DNA from: Collinsella aerofaciens
GTDB taxonomy: Bacteria > Actinomycetota > Coriobacteriia > Coriobacteriales > Coriobacteriaceae
NCBI RefSeq assembly: GCF_015670795.1
Contig: NZ_JADPCJ010000002.1
Coordinates: 86,386-150,385, forward strand
Direction: 5' to 3'
Length of the DNA: 64,000 nt
Positions 8,202-15,909 of this stretch are shown in pieces (the first letter of the stretch is position 1; every line of letters starts with the position of its first letter). The notes under the pieces were generated by a model. The model ran no database searches, was not told the DNA's origin, and saw only the letters and a program-made list of their open reading frames with translations. Both the position numbers and the translations under genes were made by a program.

Positions 8202-8903
8202 CTAGCCGCGAGGCGCGTCAATTGCGACCTTGCCGCTCTCCAGCACGTGGACGCGGCCGTCGGCGAGCATTTGCACGACCTCGGGATACAGCACGTGCTC
8301 AATCGCGTGGATGTGCTCCTCGAGCGTGTCGACATCCCAACCTTCCTCGACAGCCAGCGCACGCTGGGCGATGATGGGACCGTTGTCGTAGATCTCGTTG
8401 GCAAAATGCACGGTCACGCCAGTTACCTTGACGCCGCGCGCAAAGGCATCGTCAATCGCATGCGCACCGGTAAAGCTCGGCAGCAGCGCCGGATGCAAAT
8501 TGACCACGCGGTTGGGAAACGCCGCCAGCAGAGGCGTGTGCACCATGCGCATGTAGCCGGCCATGACCACATACTCGCAGCCGCGCTCGAGAAGCTCGTG
8601 CGCGATGATCTCGTCGGCGGCGATGGGGTCGGCGTAGACATCCTTGGACAGCGTAAGCGTCTGGATACCTGCACGCTCAGCGCGCTGCAAACCCTTAGCC
8701 GAGGGACGGCTCGACACCACAAGCTCAATCGAAGCGTTGAGCTTGCCGGCGGCGATCAGATCGATCAGCGCTTGCAGGTTGGTACCCGAACCGCTGATGA
8801 GCACACCGATCTTGAGCGGCTCGGCCGTATCGGTGCCGCTCGGACGGGTATAGGGCACAAAGTCCAGGCCCTCGGCGGCAGCCATCTGCTCGTTAGCGCT
8901 CAT
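8202..8903 (-). CDS. purN: Phosphoribosylglycinamide formyltransferase
   Basis: PurN transfers a formyl group from 10-formyltetrahydrofolate to GAR in step three of purine synthesis. The protein has 233 residues. The phosphate-binding SGSGTNLQ, the catalytic histidine region NLHPALLPSF, and an aspartate in EIYDNGPII are all present. About 30 extra N-terminal residues precede the conserved fold. Its start overlaps the end of purM by 11 bases, so the two are translationally coupled. Confidence 0.95.
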   Translation of the reverse strand: MSANEQMAAAEGLDFVPYTRPSGTDTAEPLKIGVLISGSGTNLQALIDLIAAGKLNASIELVVSSRPSAKGLQRAERAGIQTLTLSKDVYADPIAADEIIAHELLERGCEYVVMAGYMRMVHTPLLAAFPNRVVNLHPALLPSFTGAHAIDDAFARGVKVTGVTVHFANEIYDNGPIIAQRALAVEEGWDVDTLEEHIHAIEHVLYPEVVQMLADGRVHVLESGKVAIDAPRG

Positions 8904-9996
8904 CGGAGTACACGACCTTACCGGAACCCTCGACGCACTCGCCCACGCGGAACGGCTTCTCGCCCAGCGCGACCAGGGCCTCGGTAACCGCGGCCTCGTC
9001 CTCGGGGGCGACGATCAGGCACAGGCCAACGCCCATGTTGAAGGTCTTGCATGCCTCGTTGGGCGCGAGCTCGGCCTGGCGCGCCACGTAGGTGATGACG
9101 GGCGGAACGTCCCAGCCCATCTCGGCACCGTTGCGGGTGACCACGGCGTCGACGTCGTCGGCGAGCGCGCGGTTGAGGTTCTCGGTAATACCGCCGCCAG
9201 TGATGTGGGCGATAGCGTGCACGTTGGCGCCGCCGCGGAGCAACTCAAGAATCGGCTTGACATAGATGCGCGTGGGGGCCAACAGGGCGTCTGCCAGCGA
9301 TGCGCCGCCGAGCTCCTCGAGCGGACGGCTCAGCTCCTCGGCCTTAGCGGCGGCCTCGGGCGTGCCCGGCTTAATGCCGTCGACGCCAATGACCTTGCGC
9401 ACGAGCGAGTAACCGTTGGAGTGCACGCCGGTGGAAGGCAGGCCCAGAATCACGTCGCCGGGGCGGACGTTTGCGGGATCGAGCATCTTGGGACGGTCGA
9501 CGACGCCCACGGTAAAGCCGGCAAGGTCGTAGTCGGCCGGAGCCATGACGCCGGGGTGCTCGGCCATCTCGCCGCCCACGAGCGCGCAGCCCGCGAGCTT
9601 GCAGCCATCGGCCACGCCCTTGATGATCTTTGCCATGTGCTCGGCCTCAATGTGGCCGATGGCAACGTAGTCCAGGAAGAACAGCGGCTCGGCGCCCGAA
9701 GCCAAAATGTCGTTGACGCACATGGCGACCAGGTCCTGGCCCACCGTCTCGTGACGGTCCATGATCTGGGCGAGCACGAGCTTGGTGCCCACGCCGTCGG
9801 TACCGCTGATCAGAATCGGGTCTTCCATATCCTTAAGCGCGGCGGCCGAGAACAGGCCACCAAAGCCACCGATACCGCCGATGACCTCGGGACGGTTGGT
9901 GTCCTTAACCATTTGCTTAATGGCGTCGACGGCGCGGCCGCCCTCGGCGGTATCGACGCCGGCGTCCTCATACGTCACATGCTTGCTGTCGCTCAT
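8893..9996 (-). CDS. purM: Phosphoribosylformylglycinamidine cyclo-ligase
   Basis: PurM closes FGAM to AIR with ATP, step five of purine synthesis. The 367-residue length is typical. Family signatures include the N-terminal YEDAGVDTAEGGRAV, the GTDGVGTKL nucleotide-site loop and DLAGFTVGVV. GAGGAAGG lies five bases before the ATG. It forms a purM-purN pair downstream of purF. Confidence 0.96.
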   Translation of the reverse strand: MSDSKHVTYEDAGVDTAEGGRAVDAIKQMVKDTNRPEVIGGIGGFGGLFSAAALKDMEDPILISGTDGVGTKLVLAQIMDRHETVGQDLVAMCVNDILASGAEPLFFLDYVAIGHIEAEHMAKIIKGVADGCKLAGCALVGGEMAEHPGVMAPADYDLAGFTVGVVDRPKMLDPANVRPGDVILGLPSTGVHSNGYSLVRKVIGVDGIKPGTPEAAAKAEELSRPLEELGGASLADALLAPTRIYVKPILELLRGGANVHAIAHITGGGITENLNRALADDVDAVVTRNGAEMGWDVPPVITYVARQAELAPNEACKTFNMGVGLCLIVAPEDEAAVTEALVALGEKPFRVGECVEGSGKVVYSDER

Positions 9997-10112
9997 CTGA
10001 GCCTTCCTCTCCCACTACCGTCCGCCGCGCGGGCGCCAAACGGTGCTCATAGTTGCGTTCATTTCGGCGCGCGCCATAACAGCACGCGCCGTCATATCAA
10101 CAAAACAGCAGG

Positions 10113-10155
10113 TAAAACCTACCAAAATGAACCTGTCCCTACATGGCAGGTTTTA
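10113..10155. repeat. Palindrome overlapping the purF stop codon
   Basis: TAAAACCT (10113-10120) and AGGTTTTA (10148-10155) enclose a loop that carries CTGTCCC, the complement of GGGACAG. The right arm includes the purF stop codon. It probably works as a weak terminator or mRNA end-stabiliser between purF and purM. Confidence 0.5.
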
Positions 10156-11823
10156 GGCCTCGCCGTGCTTCTCTTCCCAGCTGCGGTCGTCGTATTTCTC
10201 GACCACGGCGTCGTCGTCAAAGTGCAGCGGCTTATCCAGGTTGCGGGGCTTAAAGCCCTCCATAAACTTGTCGCGGCCAAAGCTCTCGGGAATCGCCACG
10301 GGGTAGCGGCCGGTAAAGCACGCATCGCAGTAACCGCCCTTGGGCATGACCTTAAGCAGGCCCTCGACCGAAAGGAAGGCCAGCGAATCGGCGCCGATAT
10401 ACTCGCAAATCTCGTCGACCGTCTTGTTGGCGCTGATAAGCTGCGACTGTACGTCGGTATCGATACCGTAGAAGCACGGCCAGATGACCTCGGGCGAGTT
10501 GATGCGGATATGAATCTCCTTGGCGCCGGCGTTGCGCAGCATCTTGACGAGCTGCACCATGGTGGTGCCACGCACGATGGAGTCGTCGATGACGACCAGG
10601 CGCTTGCCCTCGATGTTGTCGCGCAGCGGGTTAAGCTTCATACGCACGCCCATGGCGCGCAACTCCTGCGTAGGCTCGATAAACGTACGGCCCACGTAGC
10701 GGTTCTTGATGAGGCCCTCGCCAAAGGGAATGCCGCTCTCGTGCGAATAGCCCTCCGCGGGCGGCAGGCCGGAGTCGGGCACGCCGATGACCAGGTCGGC
10801 CTCGACGGGCTCCTCGTGTGCCAGCTGACGACCCATGTCGTAACGGCAGGCATAGACGCTCTTGCCGTTCATGATGGAGTCGGGGCGGGCAAAGTAGACC
10901 TGCTCAAAGATGCAGTTGGCGGGCTCTTCGGCTGCAGGCACGCCCTGCTCGGATACCAGACCCTCGGCGCTGATGCGCAAGATCTCGCCGGGACGGACGT
11001 CACGGACGTACTCGGCACCCACGATGTCGAGTGCGCAGGTCTCGGAAGCAACGACCCAGCCGCCGGCGCGCGTGACACGGACGGCGGAGTCGACCGTAGC
11101 GGCGCCGTCCTGCGACGGCAGCTGCGAAACGGATGCGGCATCGGCCTGGTCCAGACCCTCGTCTACCAGCTTGCCCAGCACGAGCGGGCGAATGCCGTGC
11201 GGATCGCGGAAAGCGTAGAGCGCCTGCTCGTTGATGAGCGTCATGGCGTAGCCGCCGCGCACGAGCTCCATGGTCTTGCGAATGCCCTCACGCAGATGGC
11301 CTGTACGCTGAGTAAAGTAGCCAATGAGCTTGGTCGCGACCTCGGAATCCGAATTGGAGAGGAACGGCACGCCCAGCTCGATCAGCTGGCGGCGCAGCTC
11401 GTCGGTGTTGACCAGAGTGCCGTTGTGAGCAAGCGCGATAATGACGCTGTTGATGGTGGAAAGATGCGGCTGCGAGGCTTCCCAGCTCTTGGCGCCGGCG
11501 GTGCCATAGCGCACGTGGCCCACGGCCAGCTGACCGGAGAGCGTCGACAGGTCGGCGTTGGAGAACACGCGGTCGAGCAGTCCCAGGTCCTTGCGAACCA
11601 TAACCGTGCCGCCATCACCCACGGCGATTCCCGCCGATTCCTGGCCGCGATGCTGTAGCGCGCGCAGACCAAAGTACGTCAGTCGAGCCACGTCGCGATC
11701 GGGCGCCCACACACCAAAAATGCCGCATTCCTCATGCAGCTGGTCGGAGTCCGGATCATACGTCGACATGGTCTTCACCTGTCCCGCGGCGCGCTCGGCC
11801 GCGCGGATGGTTTCTTGAGACAT
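10153..11823 (-). CDS. purF: Amidophosphoribosyltransferase
   Basis: PurF makes phosphoribosylamine from PRPP and glutamine, the committed step of purine synthesis. It has 556 residues: an N-terminal class II glutaminase followed by a phosphoribosyltransferase domain with the PRPP loop VVIDDSIVRGTT. The catalytic cysteine is C33 in EECGIFGVW, so the first 32 residues look like a cleaved propeptide, as in the B. subtilis type. GAGGGGA precedes the ATG at 11823. A TATAAT box sits upstream at 11865-11870 on the minus strand. Confidence 0.96.
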   Translation of the reverse strand: MSQETIRAAERAAGQVKTMSTYDPDSDQLHEECGIFGVWAPDRDVARLTYFGLRALQHRGQESAGIAVGDGGTVMVRKDLGLLDRVFSNADLSTLSGQLAVGHVRYGTAGAKSWEASQPHLSTINSVIIALAHNGTLVNTDELRRQLIELGVPFLSNSDSEVATKLIGYFTQRTGHLREGIRKTMELVRGGYAMTLINEQALYAFRDPHGIRPLVLGKLVDEGLDQADAASVSQLPSQDGAATVDSAVRVTRAGGWVVASETCALDIVGAEYVRDVRPGEILRISAEGLVSEQGVPAAEEPANCIFEQVYFARPDSIMNGKSVYACRYDMGRQLAHEEPVEADLVIGVPDSGLPPAEGYSHESGIPFGEGLIKNRYVGRTFIEPTQELRAMGVRMKLNPLRDNIEGKRLVVIDDSIVRGTTMVQLVKMLRNAGAKEIHIRINSPEVIWPCFYGIDTDVQSQLISANKTVDEICEYIGADSLAFLSVEGLLKVMPKGGYCDACFTGRYPVAIPESFGRDKFMEGFKPRNLDKPLHFDDDAVVEKYDDRSWEEKHGEA

Positions 11824-12117
11824 GGCATCCCCTCAGAGCCTCGTTATTTGGCGTTACCTGCCCTATTATACGCACGGCAAGACAAGCACTCCCGCGCATG
11901 AACAGCGCTTTTTAAAAGCCCACCGAGCTTATAATCCGTTTTGCAGCCAAACATTTTATTGGGCAACCGCCTCGAGGCCGACGATCCCGCATACTTCCGT
12001 TGCGACGTGTCTCACCCGCCGTTGGGGCTTGCATTGTTGCAATTGGGACGTTCGTCCTGTCTTTTGGCAGGTCGGCGGCGTATCCTTGTACCTACAGCAA
12101 AACGAGAAAGGTTATGT

Positions 12118-13347
12118 ATGGATCGAAACGAACTCGACCCCAGCGTCCCCAGCGCCACGGAGGTCAAGAAGATCCCCCTCATCATTAAGGTGTACGCCGT
12201 CCTGTGCATCCTGTCCGGCGTGGGCACGCTCCCTTCGGTCGGCGCCTTTATGTGGCAGGTCATCACCGCGCTCATCAACGGCAACGCCGCCGCCAAGCTC
12301 GGCGACAACACGCTCGTCGCGGTCGGCCTTATCGTCGCCGGCATCATGCTCTCTGCGGCAAGCGCCGTCATCCTGATCATCTTTGGCCTGGACCTCATCA
12401 AGAACCAGCGCCGCAATGCCGCGCGTCTGTCCTATATCCTTATCGCGTTTACCGTCGTCGAGCTTTTGGTTGACGTGATGCTCCAGGGCATCGGGCCCTT
12501 CTTGCTTCGCCCTGCCATCCAGCTCGGCATCCTCGTCGCGCTTTCGGCCACCGTCGACCCCACGCTGCGCCAGGAGCGCGAGCTGCAGCGCCGCCTGCAG
12601 GAGATGCTTGATCGCGACGCCGCCGCCGAGGGCATGCTCGGCCGCGACGAGACCGGCGAAGGCTACATCAAACTCAACTACTTCAACCTGTTCTGGGTAT
12701 TCTTTGTCTGCTGCATACTCGGCCTGATCGCCGAGGACATCTGGCACATGACGGTCGACGACCCGGGCGTCTACCAGAACCGCGCCGGCATGCTGTTTGG
12801 CCCCTTCAGCCCCATCTACGGATTTGGCGCCGTACTCATGACCATGGTGCTCAACCGCTTCTACAAAAAGAACCCCATCATTATCTTTTTGGTGAGCGCG
12901 CTGCTCGGCGCAAGCTTTGAGGTGTTCGTGGGCTGGTTTATGCAGACCTCGTTTGGCGTGGTCTCGTGGAGCTACTCGCATATGAAGCTCTTTGGCATGC
13001 CCGATCCGCTCGCCGTCCTTACCGGCGGACGTACCTGCACGGGCTTCGCCTGCCTGTGGGGCCTGGGTGGCCTCATCTGGATCAAGCTGCTGCTGCCGAG
13101 GCTGCTCAAGCTCATCAACATGATTCCGTGGAAGAGCCGCTACTCGGCTACCGTCATCTTCACCATCATTATGCTGGTCGATGGCGTTATGACGCTGCAG
13201 TCGCTCGATTATTGGTATCAGCGCGTCAACGGCACGGAACCGGATATTCCCGTTGCGCAGTTCTACGGCAAGTACTTCGATAATGACTTTATGGAGAATC
13301 GCTTCCAGAGCATGACCATGAGCCCCAAGGATGCGACGCGCGTGTAG
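12118..13347 (+). CDS. Multi-pass membrane protein, putative ABC-transporter type IV (CmpB-like) family
   Basis: This 409-residue membrane protein has an N-terminal half of about four hydrophobic segments and a short charged linker rich in R and E (about 145-175). The C-terminal half resembles the putative ABC-transporter permease family, with GMLFGPFSPIYGFGAVL and a conserved SFGVVSWSYSHMKLFG stretch. No ATPase partner is adjacent, and the transport role assigned to this family is unproven. AAAGG precedes the ATG at 12118; the longer frame from 11941 is rejected. It is one of few plus-strand genes on this side of the origin. Confidence 0.75.
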   Translation: MDRNELDPSVPSATEVKKIPLIIKVYAVLCILSGVGTLPSVGAFMWQVITALINGNAAAKLGDNTLVAVGLIVAGIMLSAASAVILIIFGLDLIKNQRRNAARLSYILIAFTVVELLVDVMLQGIGPFLLRPAIQLGILVALSATVDPTLRQERELQRRLQEMLDRDAAAEGMLGRDETGEGYIKLNYFNLFWVFFVCCILGLIAEDIWHMTVDDPGVYQNRAGMLFGPFSPIYGFGAVLMTMVLNRFYKKNPIIIFLVSALLGASFEVFVGWFMQTSFGVVSWSYSHMKLFGMPDPLAVLTGGRTCTGFACLWGLGGLIWIKLLLPRLLKLINMIPWKSRYSATVIFTIIMLVDGVMTLQSLDYWYQRVNGTEPDIPVAQFYGKYFDNDFMENRFQSMTMSPKDATRV

Positions 13348-13369
13348 CGCCAACCGCGCCCAAAACGCA

Positions 13370-13407
13370 AAATGCCCGCCGGTATCACACGTACCGGCGG
13401 GCATTTT
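13370..13407. terminator. Bidirectional terminator
   Basis: A stem of about 15 bp (AAATGCCCGCCGGTA and complement) with a six-base loop is followed by TTTTT on the plus strand. The A-run upstream gives a T-run on the minus strand. It lies between convergent genes. Confidence 0.9.
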
Positions 13408-13437
13408 TATAAACGAGCCTTCTATCGTCGCAAGCCT

Positions 13438-13854
13438 CTACGCCTCGCGCTCGACCTCACTCACGCATTCATTCTTGATGGTGCCAACGAGCGCCTGCAG
13501 CGCATCGACCACGTGCGGGCGAATGTCCCCACCGATGAGCACGAGCATGATGTCGTCACCTACGGCAAGCTCGCCGCTTGCCAGCCACACGCGCACATAG
13601 CCGATACCCGGCATCGCGCGCGTCGCCTCGATGGCGGCCTGTACCTTGCTGGCGTCGTAGCCAAACACCATGCCGCCCACCTTGTGGCCCGGCGCCACGC
13701 CATCGGTCTCGACACCGCGCGCCTCGGCCTTGGGCGTCGCGCGCACCACACCGTTATGTGTCAGATACATACCGCACGCAGGTGCCGACGAATCGGCCTT
13801 GGCCTCGCGCAGCCAAGCATCAACCGAAGGCATCGTTTTGCCATTCTCGAGCAT
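13438..13854 (-). CDS. MoaE-like protein (molybdopterin synthase large-subunit family), divergent
   Basis: This 138-residue protein resembles MoaE over its second half, with VGGMVFGYDASKVQAAIEA and VRVWLASGELAVGDDIMLVL matching the family's fold-defining strands. The usual C-terminal lysine-rich active-site stretch is not clear; it ends GTIKNECVSEVE. No other molybdopterin gene is adjacent. It may be a true MoaE in an organism with scattered cofactor genes or a repurposed homolog. Two ATGs are adjacent; I use the second because its spacing from GGAG is better. Confidence 0.6.
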   Translation of the reverse strand: MLENGKTMPSVDAWLREAKADSSAPACGMYLTHNGVVRATPKAEARGVETDGVAPGHKVGGMVFGYDASKVQAAIEATRAMPGIGYVRVWLASGELAVGDDIMLVLIGGDIRPHVVDALQALVGTIKNECVSEVEREA

Positions 13855-13875
13855 CATTTCTCCCTTACCGTCGTC

Positions 13876-13912
13876 GAGTAGCCAATTTGGAACGGGGCTT
13901 TTTTAGCTACTC
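13876..13912. repeat. GTAG...CTAC hairpin repeat, copy A
   Basis: GAGTAGC and GCTACTC flank CAATTTGGAACGGGG and CTTTTTTA. A related 37-base copy lies at 43006-43042. The stem differs between copies by paired changes, and both carry a GGRACRG core followed by a T-run. It lies between the sortase stop and the MoaE-like gene. Confidence 0.7.
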
Positions 13913-13921
13913 TCGAACAAC

Positions 13922-14926
13922 TTATTCCTCGACCGGCGTGAGCACCATGACGGCACGCGTGTTGCTCAGCGATAACGAACGACAGGTCACAAGCGTTACG
14001 ACCTTGGTTGCCGAAGCAGCACGATCGGTGGCATCGCTCGCCACGGCAGAGGCACCGTCGAGCATCTCGGACAGGTAGTTCTTGAGCCCGTCGTCGCCCT
14101 CAAAATTGGGTGTGCGCGCCTTGGCATACGTGTCCTCGACAACTTTGGTCGCCAGTGGTCGCAGCTTATACGTAGCATCCCGTGTGATGTAATACACAAA
14201 CTCAATGCTGTCGAACGTCGCCTGGTCGGTCGTGTCCGAGATCACATTGAACATCGACCCGTCGTTCATGTGGTGGCCGTAGATCGTGGTCTGCTGGTCA
14301 ACCATTCCCGGCGCGGTGTCATCACTATCTAAGAAAATGGCACCGGACGCGTTAGATGTACCGTCAAACAGCGTGTTGAGGTATTTGGAGTTGTTGTTGG
14401 TCTGCACCACGGGGTAGTTGATGTTGGTGCCGGGCGCGTAAATCCAACCCACAACCTCGGGATTTGTCTGGGCAAGCGCATTAAAGTCAATAATTGGCAC
14501 GCCACTGGCGTCCTTGTCGCTCACATATTGTTTTTCGATCTTTTGGTACGACTCGCTCGCCTGCTTGTAACCGATCTGCGCATTGATAAAGATGGCTGCA
14601 GCGGCAACGATTAGGCCGATGCCAATAATGATGAGCAAGATGGGGATAACGGAGCGGCGCTTTTTGCGCGGCGGCTCGGTATAGCTCGACGGAGCGGCGC
14701 CCGACTGTTTCGTAGAACGCGATTCTTTCTTGGCCGTATCATACGACGAAGGGCGATATGCAGCCGGCGTATCCTGGCGATGATGGGACATCGGCGTTAC
14801 GGGACGCGGCGCGCGCGGCTGCTGAGGAGAGGATGTCCGACCCTGCTGTGCCGCACGGGCAGCACCCGGCTTCGACGGATCGGGAATCTGAGAAGCCTTG
14901 AATCGTTTTCCCTGATAGTCGGACAT
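13922..14926 (-). CDS. Class B sortase
   Basis: Sortases are membrane transpeptidases that attach surface proteins to the cell wall. This 334-residue protein has a long disordered cytoplasmic N-terminus (1-88), one membrane segment (92-115) and a catalytic domain with class B features: NPEVVGWIYAPGTNINYPVV, the histidine motif IYGHHMNDGSMF (H218/H219), C315 in TLVTC and R324. The ATG at 14926 has AAGGAG upstream. No substrate gene is adjacent; the only LPXTG-like proteins seen here are 20 kb away at 33.8-39.2 kb. Confidence 0.92.
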   Translation of the reverse strand: MSDYQGKRFKASQIPDPSKPGAARAAQQGRTSSPQQPRAPRPVTPMSHHRQDTPAAYRPSSYDTAKKESRSTKQSGAAPSSYTEPPRKKRRSVIPILLIIIGIGLIVAAAAIFINAQIGYKQASESYQKIEKQYVSDKDASGVPIIDFNALAQTNPEVVGWIYAPGTNINYPVVQTNNNSKYLNTLFDGTSNASGAIFLDSDDTAPGMVDQQTTIYGHHMNDGSMFNVISDTTDQATFDSIEFVYYITRDATYKLRPLATKVVEDTYAKARTPNFEGDDGLKNYLSEMLDGASAVASDATDRAASATKVVTLVTCRSLSLSNTRAVMVLTPVEE

Positions 14927-14961
14927 GGCTCTCCTTATACTGCGGTGAAACGGCGGAACGC

Positions 14962-15426
14962 CTAGGCGTCGGCCATCTCCTGCTTCATCTTCTCGATAAC
15001 CTTGCGGTACTCGGGGTCGCATGCGCCCAAGATCTGCGTGGCATAGATGGCGGCGTTCTTGGCGCCGTTGATGGCAACGCAGGCCACGGGTACGCCCGAA
15101 GGCATCTGCACCATCGACAGCAGCGAATCCATACCGCCCAGGTCACTCGTCTTCATAGGCACACCGATAACCGGTAGCGGCGTAAAGGCAGCCACGACAC
15201 CACCCAAGTGAGCGGCCTTGCCGGCGGCGGCAATGATCACCTTAATGCCACGGTCGGCAGCAGTCGAAGCCCACTCGTGGACCTTCGCCGGCGTACGGTG
15301 TGCGCTCGCAATGACAAGCTCATAGGGCACACCGAGCGCCTCGAGCTCGGCGGTGCAGCCTTCCATAACGCCCAGATCGGACTTGGAGCCCATGATGATC
15401 CCGACAACCGGCTTTTGATCTGCCAT
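14962..15426 (-). CDS. purE: N5-carboxyaminoimidazole ribonucleotide mutase
   Basis: PurE converts N5-CAIR to CAIR in purine synthesis. It is 155 residues long, with the substrate-binding MGSKSDLGVMEG, SAHRTP and AAGKAAHLGGV motifs of class I PurE. AGGAGG precedes the ATG at 15426 by nine bases. No purK is adjacent. Confidence 0.96.
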   Translation of the reverse strand: MADQKPVVGIIMGSKSDLGVMEGCTAELEALGVPYELVIASAHRTPAKVHEWASTAADRGIKVIIAAAGKAAHLGGVVAAFTPLPVIGVPMKTSDLGGMDSLLSMVQMPSGVPVACVAINGAKNAAIYATQILGACDPEYRKVIEKMKQEMADA

Positions 15427-15521
15427 AAACAAAGACCTCCTGTTGAGAGCGGCGACGCGGCCAATCCGCGACCCTTAACTACTGAGAGTAGTATAGCTGC
15501 TCCCGTCCCTGCGGTCTGCGT

Positions 15522-15609
15522 GGTGCTTTGCGGGCGGGCCAGGCTTTATCTTCACTCCGGTTGCTTTGCAAAGTCGTTCAGATAAAGCCTGTCCCGCCCG
15601 CAAAGCACC
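15522..15609. repeat. Long-armed inverted repeat, element 1
   Basis: The arms 15522-15550 and 15581-15609 match at 28 of 29 positions. The 30-base loop, read on the minus strand, is TGAACGACTTTGCAAAG followed by CAACCGGAGTGAA. That sequence matches the loop of element 2. Confidence 0.85.
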
Positions 15610-15698
15610 CCTCGACCTACCGGGGATTGCTATGACGTACGTTGGCTGATTTGATTTGAAATGGGAGGTTGACGAGACTGACAGGCCCCATACAAAAC

Positions 15699-15734
15699 GT
15701 GGGCCCTGCCGTTCGAACGAACGGCGGGGCCCAC
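15699..15734 (-). terminator. Hairpin terminator downstream of carB
   Basis: GTGGGCCC and GCCGTTCG pair with their complements with one mismatch. On the minus strand the hairpin is followed by GTTTTGT. It would end the carAB transcript after element 2. Confidence 0.6.
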
Positions 15735-15807
15735 ACTCATTTTCTATTCAGCCCTAGTCATCGCTCAAAGCCCCTTCGGCAGCACACGGTGCAGCCAAGT
15801 CACCGCA

Positions 15808-15898
15808 GGCCGGGGCGGGAGGGGCCGAGTTTCCTCCTGAGCGACTCTGCTTGCAGCCGGAGCGAAAGGGGGAAATCTCGGCCCCTCCCGCCCCGGCC
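15808..15898. repeat. Long-armed inverted repeat, element 2
   Basis: The arms 15808-15834 and 15871-15898 are complementary apart from one inserted base. The loop holds CTGAGCGACTCTGCTTG followed by CAGCCGGAGCGAAAG. The arms are very GC-rich and unlike those of element 1, but the loop cores align. Confidence 0.85.
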
Positions 15899-15909
15899 GG
15901 CCAGGTCAA

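Larger units (their letters stand above)
15433..15909. other. Intergenic region with two long inverted repeats and a terminator
   Basis: This 477-base gap between purE and carB has no convincing gene. It holds a 29-bp-arm inverted repeat, a terminator-like hairpin at 15699-15734, and a 27-28-bp-arm inverted repeat. The two long repeats have unrelated arms but related loops (see the separate entries). Confidence 0.8.

Noticed and set aside
9205-11658. 817-codon open frame on the plus strand opposite purM and purF
   Set aside because: Its composition (H, R, G, A-rich) is that of an antisense frame, and the opposite strand encodes complete PurM and PurF.
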